A DNA stretch of 64,000 bases from JANQEU01 sp965601455 (GTDB lineage Bacteria > Bacteroidota > Bacteroidia > Cytophagales > Cyclobacteriaceae): positions 4,030,001-4,094,000 of the forward strand of contig OZ271831.1 in the NCBI GenBank assembly GCA_965601455.1. Reading direction: 5' to 3'. The notes beneath the pieces are model-generated. The model was not told the origin of the DNA. It saw only the letters and a list, made by a program, of their open reading frames with translations, and did not search any database. Of this stretch, positions 34,493 through 41,296 are shown one piece after another. Within the stretch, counting starts at the first letter, position 1, and every line of letters begins with the position of its first letter. The position numbers and the translations under genes are program-made.

Positions 34493-35761
34493 ATGAGATC
34501 CTCACTTTTTCTAATACTCCTAATTATTGTCTTTGATGCTTTCACCCAGAGTCTTCAAGGAATTGTAATTTCCGATGAAACAGAAGAACCCCTTCCTTTC
34601 GCCACGATTTCTTTTCATGGCACAACCCTTGGTACAGTATCTAATAAAAACGGAGACTTCATTCTTCAGGTACCGGAAGGGCTATCGGGATTTAAGCTAG
34701 AAGTAAGCTACCTGGGTTATGAAACGAAGACCCTTACCATCAATAATGCTAATCAAAAGATTATCATCAGATTGAAGGAGAAGGTTGTGCAGCTCGACAA
34801 CTTAATAGTCACTCCACTTTCGCCTACTGATTACATTAAACGGGCGGTCAAAAAAATCCCACAGAATTATGCACGAAATCCTTATGGCTCGCAGGGATAT
34901 TATCGGGAATTTTTTGTCGAAAATGGAGACTTCATTAACGGGGTTGAAGGTGTGTTCAGGTCCTACTTTCCCTCTTCGGTGGATACAGTTGACAACCAAC
35001 ATCAACTGATTCTTTACCGACAGGTTGATGATCTCAGAAATATCGCATTTGCTAAACGATGGATCGATAAAAGACAGGAGAAGGAAATAAAAAAGGCGGC
35101 CAGGAAAGATGAGGAGCCTGAGGATTTTGATCTGACCAATGAAATCAGAAATGGTTTCGGTGGACCTGACAACATTCTTACCATGGATCTAAGTAATGGA
35201 GATGAAGATTGTTTAGATAGCACACAATTCAATAAGTTCCGGTATGAACTAGCTAATGGAATCACCTATCGAGGTCGGGATTTACTGGTGATAAATTTCG
35301 AAACTAAACGTATAGTTGATCATACCCGACAAAAAGGAAGGATATATATAGACCTGGAAACAGATGCGTTCGTGGCCATTGATTATGAGGGGGAGGCTGT
35401 GGTTCCCGCAATCATACGACCCCTTCTCTTTACTTTCGGCTTAAAAGTGGAGAATCCACAATTCGTAAAAAAAGTAAGATATCAGCTTGTAGGCGATCAT
35501 TGGTTTCCGGAGAACTTCCAATGGAGTGTAGATGTGAATCTTGTAAAACGATATACTTTTCATCCAAACGACAAGTCTCACTTTTTTATTGAACAGTTGT
35601 TCAAAGTGAACGAAATTGACCTCAAGCAAACAACGGAAATACCGGAGGACAAATGGTTTGATGGGCAGAAGAAAATGGAGGAACAGGTCTTTCCGATATC
35701 CGGGGTTTCATGGGAGCAAATGAATACACTAATTCCAGAATCGGAGGCTGCAAATAGGTAA
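34493..35761 (+). CDS. Carboxypeptidase-regulatory-like domain protein
   Basis: A 422-residue secreted protein with a signal peptide (residues 1-19, ending AFTQ). Residues about 20-105 are a CarboxypepD_reg-like beta domain (QGIVISDETEEPLPFATISF, GTTLGTVSNKNGDFIL, VSYLGYETKT), as found at the N-terminus of SusC-type receptors. Residues 115-410 form a separate conserved region (VKKIPQNYARNPYGSQGYYR, RGRDLLVINFETKR) typical of stand-alone Bacteroidota proteins of unknown function. No TonB-dependent barrel follows. A GC-rich stem-loop terminates it. Confidence 0.8.
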   Translation: MRSSLFLILLIIVFDAFTQSLQGIVISDETEEPLPFATISFHGTTLGTVSNKNGDFILQVPEGLSGFKLEVSYLGYETKTLTINNANQKIIIRLKEKVVQLDNLIVTPLSPTDYIKRAVKKIPQNYARNPYGSQGYYREFFVENGDFINGVEGVFRSYFPSSVDTVDNQHQLILYRQVDDLRNIAFAKRWIDKRQEKEIKKAARKDEEPEDFDLTNEIRNGFGGPDNILTMDLSNGDEDCLDSTQFNKFRYELANGITYRGRDLLVINFETKRIVDHTRQKGRIYIDLETDAFVAIDYEGEAVVPAIIRPLLFTFGLKVENPQFVKKVRYQLVGDHWFPENFQWSVDVNLVKRYTFHPNDKSHFFIEQLFKVNEIDLKQTTEIPEDKWFDGQKKMEEQVFPISGVSWEQMNTLIPESEAANR

Positions 35762-35768
35762 ATAAATA

Positions 35769-35792
35769 AGCCCCGACAGGGATGTCGGGGCT
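35769..35792 (+). terminator. GC-rich terminator-like stem-loop
   Basis: AGCCCCGACA and TGTCGGGGCT form a perfect 10-bp stem with a 4-base loop, 8 bases after the stop codon. There is no T tract, so intrinsic termination is less certain. Confidence 0.6.
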
Positions 35793-36070
35793 CTAAGAGA
35801 ATGGGATTTCAACCTAACCAAATAAGACTCACCAAATTATCAGTACCCATTCAATTTTGTGGTGCTCTTCGTTTCTTTTAAGCGCTTAACGCCTATGCGG
35901 ACATAAGTGTTTCGTCTTCACTTATTTTAACATATAACACCCTATCAGAGTTTCACTTACGGCAACAATATCATGCCATTTTGAACATTCTTTTTGTCAA
36001 CTCATTGACATTAGTGTGTGTAAGTCACTAACTTCCCTTCCGTCCAACCTATATTCAACAAAATTTTATC
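35793..36070 (+). promoter_or_regulatory. Long non-coding leader of the redox operon, with palindromes
   Basis: A 278-base gap with no convincing gene, before the flavoprotein gene. It holds a 12-bp palindrome TTAAGCGCTTAA (35878-35889) and an inverted repeat ATAAGTG/CACTTAT (35903-35909 and 35919-35925). The palindrome looks like a dimeric-regulator site. I found no riboswitch and no tRNA. Confidence 0.45.
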
Positions 36071-37399
36071 ATGCGTCATGTAGTCATCGTTGGAAACGGA
36101 ATTGCAGGAATTACTGCCGCCAGGCACATTAGAAAAAGAAGTGATTTTAAGATCACAGTGATCTCTGGTGAAACCGACTATTTCTTTAGTCGGACAGCCC
36201 TGATGTATGTCTATATGGGTCACATGAAATTTGAGCATACCAAGCCCTACGAGGATTGGTTCTGGTCAAAAAACAACATCGAACTGATTAAAGGTTGGGT
36301 AACGGAAATCAACTTTCAAGAAAAAGAACTTCAGTTAGAAAATAAGACAATTTCGTATGACTCGCTGGTATTGGCTACAGGATCACAGTCTAACAAATTC
36401 GGATGGTCGGGTCAGGATCTAGATGGTGTACAGGGTTTGTATAGCTTTCAAGACCTTCAGTCAATGGAATCCAGTACTAAGGGAATAAAGCATGCAGTTG
36501 TTGTCGGAGGAGGTTTGATTGGAATAGAAATGGCGGAGATGTTGCACAGCAGAAATATCTCGGTTACTTATCTCGTAAGGGAGCGAAATTTCTGGGATAT
36601 CGTACTACCTAAAGAGGAAGCCTCAATGATTGATGAGCATATTAAGGAACACGGGATAGATCTTCGACTTGAGACTGAATTAGAAGAAATTCTAGATGAC
36701 GGCAATGGAAAGGTAAAAGCTATTGTAACTAAGTCAGGTGAAAAAATCGATTGTCAGTTTGTTGGTTTAACAGTGGGGGTACATCCGAATATTGACCTGG
36801 TAAAAGGCACTACACTTAATACTGACAGAGGTGTACTTGTAAATGATCTTCTTGAAACGAATATCGACGATGTTTACGCCATCGGTGATTGTGCACAGTT
36901 ACAAAATCCACCACCAGGTAGACGTCCAATTGAAGCGGTCTGGTATGTAGGAAGAATTATGGGTGAAACGGTTGCTCGAACGATCACCGGAGAAAAAACG
37001 ACCTACCTTCCAGGAAACTGGTTTAACTCTGCAAAATTTTTTGATATTGAATATCAAACATATGGCAAGGTAGATCCCATGATAACCGAAGATCAATCTT
37101 CATTCTTATGGAAAGGTGATAAAAGGTGTCTTCGCTTTGTATTTGACCAGTCAACTCGTGCAATTAGGGGAATAAATACTTTTGGGATACGACTTCGACA
37201 CGAGGTTTGTGATGCCTGGCTGGCAAGCGAAAAAAGTATTGAGGATTGCCTAATACATCTGGCAGATGCAAATTTTGATCCTGAGTTTTATCGGTCGATA
37301 GAGGACGATGTATTAGATACTTTCAATAAGGAATTTGGCGCCAAACTGAAACCAAAAAAGAAATCCTGGAACAGAATATTTAATGCTTTAACCAATTGA
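36071..37399 (+). CDS. FAD-dependent NAD(P)H oxidoreductase
   Basis: A 442-residue flavoprotein of the pyridine-nucleotide disulfide oxidoreductase superfamily (nitrite/rubredoxin-reductase type). The FAD motif is HVVIVGNGIAGITAARHIRK, the NAD(P) motif VVVGGGLIGIEMAEML, and the second FAD motif VYAIGDCAQLQ. There is no redox-active CxxxxC pair, so it transfers electrons to a partner rather than reducing a disulfide. The C-terminal 100 residues are not the usual reductase dimerisation domain. It overlaps the polyferredoxin membrane protein gene by 4 bases; the pair probably forms an electron-transfer unit at the membrane (inference). Confidence 0.88.
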   Translation: MRHVVIVGNGIAGITAARHIRKRSDFKITVISGETDYFFSRTALMYVYMGHMKFEHTKPYEDWFWSKNNIELIKGWVTEINFQEKELQLENKTISYDSLVLATGSQSNKFGWSGQDLDGVQGLYSFQDLQSMESSTKGIKHAVVVGGGLIGIEMAEMLHSRNISVTYLVRERNFWDIVLPKEEASMIDEHIKEHGIDLRLETELEEILDDGNGKVKAIVTKSGEKIDCQFVGLTVGVHPNIDLVKGTTLNTDRGVLVNDLLETNIDDVYAIGDCAQLQNPPPGRRPIEAVWYVGRIMGETVARTITGEKTTYLPGNWFNSAKFFDIEYQTYGKVDPMITEDQSSFLWKGDKRCLRFVFDQSTRAIRGINTFGIRLRHEVCDAWLASEKSIEDCLIHLADANFDPEFYRSIEDDVLDTFNKEFGAKLKPKKKSWNRIFNALTN

Positions 37400-38790
37400 A
37401 CATGAATGATTCAATATCCATAGCTAATCCACATCCGGCAAAAACAGATTTTGTCCAGAAAATTGGTCTTGGACTTTCAGGATTAGGATTACTTACCCTC
37501 CTTGCTGCCTGGGCTAATGCCCCCTTGAATAAAGAATGGTTTTCAATAATTGCAATAGGTGGGATATTGATTGGCACTTCGATATATGGAGTAAGAACTT
37601 ATTTGAATCTGCCTAAAGGAATCAAGAATAATGGAGTCTATTTCAATTCTTTAACTAATCGCGGTGCTCTTGGTTGGGTGTCTGGGATCATATTGACGGC
37701 ATTTTATGTATGTCTATACTGGTTCCCACAGTACGTTGGCCTGGGGACTGATGGTAGCATGAATACAGGTCTTGTAGCACTGTTTGATCCCATAAGCCTG
37801 GCTATAAAAGGTTCTCCTGCAAGTCAATGGTTTATGTATGGCACTTTGTACACCCTTGCAATTGTCGCTTTGGGTGTTAAGTTCCTTTATAAGTACCGAC
37901 ATAATCGATACCAACAAATCAGGACATGGTCAGTTATGTTTGCCCAATTGGTACTGGCTTACTTCATCCCCGAAATCATGGAAGGGCTCAACACTGAGAA
38001 CCCTTACTTCGCACGGGACCTCAAAAACATGTGGCCACTTCAGTATTACTTTTTCGACGAATGGCATTTGAATGCCATGAGACAATCTGGTCCAACGGGA
38101 ATGTTTTTTCTGGTGTGGGGGATCTTACTTTTTCTAATAATTACACCAATTCTTACCTATTTTCTTGGAAAGCGATGGTACTGTTCATGGGTTTGCGGTT
38201 GTGGAGGTTTAGCCGAGACAGCTGGAGATCCATTTCGACACTTATCTAGTAAAAAATTGTCGTCATGGAGAATAGAAAGGTATCTGATTCATGGTGTGAT
38301 GGTCTTTATTTTCATAACAACTGTGGCAGTTCTATATGGATACTTCACTGGTAGTGGACAATTTCTTGGCCTGAATATCTATCACAACTTTCAAAAACCT
38401 TATGGCTTTCTGATCGGGGCAATGTTTTCAGGTGTTGTCGGAGTTGGATTTTATCCCCTCCTAGGAAACCGTGTATGGTGCCGGTTCGGTTGTCCCCTTG
38501 CCGGCTACATGGGGCTAATCCAGCGATTTAAATCTCGATTTCGAATCACTACAAATGGGGGACAATGCATTTCATGTGGAAATTGTTCAACCTATTGCGA
38601 GCAAGGAATAGATGTAAGGTGGTACGCGCAAAGAGGTCAGAATATCGTTAGAGCCTCGTGTGTTGGATGTGGAATTTGTTCTGCTGTGTGTCCTCGTGGA
38701 GTACTCAAACTGGAGAACGGTCCTGAAGCTGAAAGACTACATGATATTGCCATAGATATTCAACCGGGTGGGGCGCAAGTGATGAAATAA
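37396..38790 (+). CDS. NapH/CcoG-like 4Fe-4S membrane protein
   Basis: A 464-residue inner-membrane protein with about eight TM segments. Cys motifs in order are CSWVCGCGG and CRFGCPLAG (paired CxxxCx/CP motifs of the NapH/NosR/CcoG type), then two ferredoxin clusters CISCGNCSTYC and CVGCGICSAVCP in the C-terminal cytoplasmic part. Such proteins carry electrons between a soluble donor and quinol or a periplasmic acceptor. The long N-terminal half (about 1-240) is larger than in NapH. Translationally coupled to the flavoprotein, which is the likely donor. Confidence 0.88.
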   Translation: MNMNDSISIANPHPAKTDFVQKIGLGLSGLGLLTLLAAWANAPLNKEWFSIIAIGGILIGTSIYGVRTYLNLPKGIKNNGVYFNSLTNRGALGWVSGIILTAFYVCLYWFPQYVGLGTDGSMNTGLVALFDPISLAIKGSPASQWFMYGTLYTLAIVALGVKFLYKYRHNRYQQIRTWSVMFAQLVLAYFIPEIMEGLNTENPYFARDLKNMWPLQYYFFDEWHLNAMRQSGPTGMFFLVWGILLFLIITPILTYFLGKRWYCSWVCGCGGLAETAGDPFRHLSSKKLSSWRIERYLIHGVMVFIFITTVAVLYGYFTGSGQFLGLNIYHNFQKPYGFLIGAMFSGVVGVGFYPLLGNRVWCRFGCPLAGYMGLIQRFKSRFRITTNGGQCISCGNCSTYCEQGIDVRWYAQRGQNIVRASCVGCGICSAVCPRGVLKLENGPEAERLHDIAIDIQPGGAQVMK

Positions 38791-38822
38791 CAAGATCATT
38801 GAATGACTTCAATGATCTTGTT
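38789..38822. terminator. Bidirectional terminator hairpin
   Basis: A perfect 15-bp inverted repeat (AACAAGATCATTGAA and its complement) with a 4-base loop, between convergent genes. The left arm begins inside the polyferredoxin stop codon. Confidence 0.7.
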
Positions 38823-38832
38823 AACGCTAAAG

Positions 38833-39249
38833 CTAGAAGAATTCAGCTGTCACAAATTCCTGAATTACTTTCCACTCTCCATCAATATTGGCAAGTGATA
38901 GAAAAGAAAACATTTTTGATTTCTCACCGGTCAAAATAACCTGTACAGAAGCATTTCCTTCTCCAAAGATCCGTATATCCTTAACCTCCACTCTTCTTCT
39001 ATCACCACCAAATTCTTTTTTCAAAATCTTATCCAAATAAGATTCTCTTGAGATATTTATAGCTTCTGGATTCTTCGCATCGTGCCAAATGATTCGAAAG
39101 TCCGGATGCGTTAGATCCTCTAGCACTTCAACCGACTGGTCATCTCCGGCTTTTGAAAAACTGATAACCAGGTTTGTCAATTCCGACTCCGGAGTACTCC
39201 CAAATGCCGACACTGAAACTGTCATAAAAATTAGAATTAAGTATTTCAT
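38833..39249 (-). CDS. Secreted NTF2-like protein
   Basis: A 138-residue protein with a signal peptide (about 1-18, SVSAFGS). The rest fits the NTF2/SnoaL-like or lumazine-binding cone fold: ELTNLVISFSKAGD helix, LTHPDFRIIWHD, and closing strands with VQVILTGEKS and GEWKVIQEFVTAEFF. NTF2-like proteins bind small hydrophobic ligands or act as scaffolds. It starts 4 bases after the DOMON gene and is probably co-transcribed with it. Specific role unknown. Confidence 0.72.
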   Translation of the reverse strand: MKYLILIFMTVSVSAFGSTPESELTNLVISFSKAGDDQSVEVLEDLTHPDFRIIWHDAKNPEAINISRESYLDKILKKEFGGDRRRVEVKDIRIFGEGNASVQVILTGEKSKMFSFLSLANIDGEWKVIQEFVTAEFF

Positions 39250-39253
39250 ATAA

Positions 39254-39739
39254 TCATTGTTTAAGTTCTATCCACTGGCCTATTCTCTTTGCAGAATGGT
39301 GTTCAAAGTCGTCGCTATGAGAATGAGCTAACCACAAATAAATTTTCTTACCTTCTGAGAATGAATGCGCCAAATGAGAAGTCGCCTTTTTGGGTAGACT
39401 AAATCTCAACATCGTGATATTATTATTTCTCGTCACCTGGCAGTCCTTTAGACCTGAACCTTCCCCCAGGTCAAAAAACGACTGATGGTCACCTTGCGCA
39501 AGAACGTAATGATCTTCAACAAGCGATTGGTTGTGAGGAAATCCACCAAAGACAAGGAATGCATGCTCAATTTCTGGACCATCATTAAACCCTATCATAA
39601 TCCAACCTTGTGAGGGATATCGAAGCTGGAAAAAAATTCTATCCTCGAGGAATTGATATTGGAGTTGAAACCCATCAATATCCAGGTGGTAAAATGAAAT
39701 GGAAGCCATTAAAAAATGTGCACTGTTTAATAAATTCAT
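39254..39739 (-). CDS. DOMON-like domain protein
   Basis: A 161-residue protein; ATG 39739 or 39709 (MASISFYHL) may start it. The region from about residue 25 has the DOMON/CBM9-like pattern YQFLEDRIFFQLRYPSQGWI then MIGFNDGPEIEHAFLVFGG, a beta sandwich that binds heme or sugars in redox proteins. No signal peptide is evident in either form, which is odd for a DOMON domain. The MarR gene lies 49 bases upstream, with a palindrome like that before marR in between. Confidence 0.65.
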   Translation of the reverse strand: MNLLNSAHFLMASISFYHLDIDGFQLQYQFLEDRIFFQLRYPSQGWIMIGFNDGPEIEHAFLVFGGFPHNQSLVEDHYVLAQGDHQSFFDLGEGSGLKDCQVTRNNNITMLRFSLPKKATSHLAHSFSEGKKIYLWLAHSHSDDFEHHSAKRIGQWIELKQ

Positions 39740-39752
39740 TGATGTATATATT

Positions 39753-39766
39753 ATTGATTTATCAAT
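39753..39766. promoter_or_regulatory. Candidate MarR operator, DOMON gene promoter
   Basis: ATTGATTTATCAAT is an inverted repeat ATTGAT/ATCAAT around two bases, 14 bases before the DOMON start codon. It matches the TTGAT-NN-ATCAA palindrome in front of marR. Confidence 0.6.
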
Positions 39767-39788
39767 TATCTATGGAAAAAAATTCTTC

Positions 39789-40232
39789 TTACATCTTCTC
39801 AAAGTTTTCAATCATCTGGCCAACTACTTTTCGAAATATATTCAGGTCATTTTGATTTATGTCTAACAGTCCTTGCTCTCTCTTTTTCACGGCATGAGGT
39901 ATTATCTCATTTACCAGACTTCTACCTTTTTTTGTTAAATGGACTTCAAACGACCTCCGATCGGTTCCTATCTGTCTTTCAACCAGGTCTCTATTTACCA
40001 AAATATCCAGAGTTCTGGTCAACGAAGCAGGATCTCTTAGGGTACTTGATGAAAGCTCTTTCTGTGTTAATCCATCCAACTCGCTTAACCTTTTAAGTAT
40101 AATCCATTGATCTACACTTAAATCAATTTTGAGTTCTTCAAAAAGCCTACTAGTAGCCTGTTTCTTCGCTCTTGAAAGCTGATCTATCCAAAAGAAATAT
40201 ATCTCATCTAAAGATTTATCCTGTTCTCTCAT
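39789..40232 (-). CDS. MarR-family transcriptional regulator
   Basis: A 147-residue winged-helix repressor. The core spans about 40-110: LSVDQWIILKRLSELDGLTQ, KELSSSTLRDPASLTRTLDI as recognition helix, and the wing RQIGTDRRSFEVHLTKKGR. MarR proteins bind palindromes as dimers and are released by small ligands or oxidation; this one has no Cys, so a ligand signal is more likely. TTGATATATCAA directly upstream (40238-40249) suggests autoregulation, and the same motif before the DOMON gene suggests a target. Confidence 0.92.
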   Translation of the reverse strand: MREQDKSLDEIYFFWIDQLSRAKKQATSRLFEELKIDLSVDQWIILKRLSELDGLTQKELSSSTLRDPASLTRTLDILVNRDLVERQIGTDRRSFEVHLTKKGRSLVNEIIPHAVKKREQGLLDINQNDLNIFRKVVGQMIENFEKM

Positions 40233-40237
40233 ATTAA

Positions 40238-40249
40238 TTGATATATCAA
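40238..40249. promoter_or_regulatory. Candidate MarR operator, marR/TPR divergent region
   Basis: TTGATATATCAA is a perfect 12-bp palindrome 5 bases before the marR start codon. It also covers the possible TTG start of the divergent TPR gene. Confidence 0.6.
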
Positions 40250-40762
40250 CTAATACGAAGTAAAATCATTTTAGTTTTAATTCCAATTATGATTTTGTAT
40301 TTCATTCTCTCCTTTCTGCTACAGGATCCAATAGAAACCTTATTAGATAAAGGCTTCTCCGAATACACCAACGGGGAATATATTGAGGCCCTTCACACAT
40401 TCAAGCAAGCGGAACAACTTGATCCCCAAAACCCTGAAATCTTCTTTTTGACAGGCATTTCTCAGTTTGGATTGAAAAACATTGAAGAAAGTGTGGAGTA
40501 TCTTGAAAAAGCCATCACGTTAGATCCGCAATATCTGGAGGCTTACCAGGAATTGGGGTACATTTTTCTTGTTACCCGTGCACCCCAACGAGCGATTAGC
40601 GCTTATGATAAAGCTATTCAACTGGACCCTGAGGGTGCTGAATTATATGTCAATCGTGGAACAGCGAAATGTATGCTCAATGATACAGCCGGAGCGGATG
40701 CGGATTGGGCAATTGCAAAAAAATTAGGAGTAGACTACGGACCCATGATGACCTGTGAGTAA
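40238..40762 (+). CDS. TPR-repeat protein, membrane-anchored
   Basis: A 174-residue protein if it starts at TTG 40238; ATG 40289 would remove the basic part of the N-terminal hydrophobic segment. The longer form is preferred because RSKIILVLIPIMILYFIL then makes a proper anchor. Three TPR units follow (about 35-65, 68-100, 102-135), with LDPQNPEIFFLTGISQFG, LDPQYLEAYQELGYIF and LDPEGAELYVNRGTAK. TPRs mediate protein contacts; the partner is unknown. It is divergent from marR and shares its operator region. Confidence 0.78.
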   Translation: MIYQLIRSKIILVLIPIMILYFILSFLLQDPIETLLDKGFSEYTNGEYIEALHTFKQAEQLDPQNPEIFFLTGISQFGLKNIEESVEYLEKAITLDPQYLEAYQELGYIFLVTRAPQRAISAYDKAIQLDPEGAELYVNRGTAKCMLNDTAGADADWAIAKKLGVDYGPMMTCE

Positions 40763-40774
40763 AGTCCAAAGAGT

Positions 40775-41125
40775 TTACTTTCTGTAGAATTGGATAGCTT
40801 CCTCCAAGACCTGATGGATTGAATCAATAGGAAGATCCTCCTTTGAGCTTACTCTGAAAATAGCCATACGTGCACGATCTCCTTTCTCAAGTAAAGGATT
40901 ATTCATTTGCTGTCCTTCTACAAACAATAAATATGGTTCGCCGGTTTTTTTATCAGTCCACAAATAGCACATTGCTTTCTTTCCATAGCAGAAGCAAGGC
41001 ATTCCGTACTTCTGGCATTCACCGATCTCCGAGTCTTTATCCAGAATGATTTTACGCAGACCTAGAAGGCTACTCTGAACCGGTTCTGGTTTTTGGATAT
41101 AGTACTCATCCAGTGGGTTTTCCAT
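40775..41125 (-). CDS. DUF1801 family protein
   Basis: A 116-residue protein of the DUF1801/YdhG-like fold. Typical features are the early LRKIILDKDSEIGECQKYGM, the KYGMPCFCYGKKAMCYLW strands and a closing LEEAIQFYRK helix. It contains three Cys near the middle (CQKYGMPCFC). Cytoplasmic; no known activity, though family members in other bacteria are linked to iron and stress. Stands alone and is convergent with the TPR gene. Confidence 0.85.
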   Translation of the reverse strand: MENPLDEYYIQKPEPVQSSLLGLRKIILDKDSEIGECQKYGMPCFCYGKKAMCYLWTDKKTGEPYLLFVEGQQMNNPLLEKGDRARMAIFRVSSKEDLPIDSIHQVLEEAIQFYRK

Positions 41126-41187
41126 TATCAGTTTTTATCCAAATTAATTAGAAATAACCGAGAATATGCCATGATTCAGAAATCTAA

Positions 41188-41255
41188 TTCGACAAATACG
41201 AAACATATAATCAGGTAAGCACGTTACACTAAAAACCAAATTCGACATAATCGAA
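41188..41255 (+). promoter_or_regulatory. Two TTCG-N7-CGAA repeats, candidate PadR operators
   Basis: TTCGACAAATACGAA (41188-41202) and TTCGACATAATCGAA (41241-41255) are near-identical inverted repeats, 53 bases apart (about five helical turns), in front of the permease-padR operon. PadR proteins bind such palindromes and often repress their own operon. The rest of the 171-base gap is AT-rich and shows no gene. Confidence 0.55.
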
Positions 41256-41296
41256 AGAAATAATTTTAACTTGCAATGTTATAAGTTGAAGATTGT

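Noticed and set aside
39753..40249. FNR/CRP-type sites (TTGAT-N4-ATCAA)
   Set aside because: The two palindromes have a spacer of two bases rather than four and lie beside a marR gene, so a MarR site fits better.
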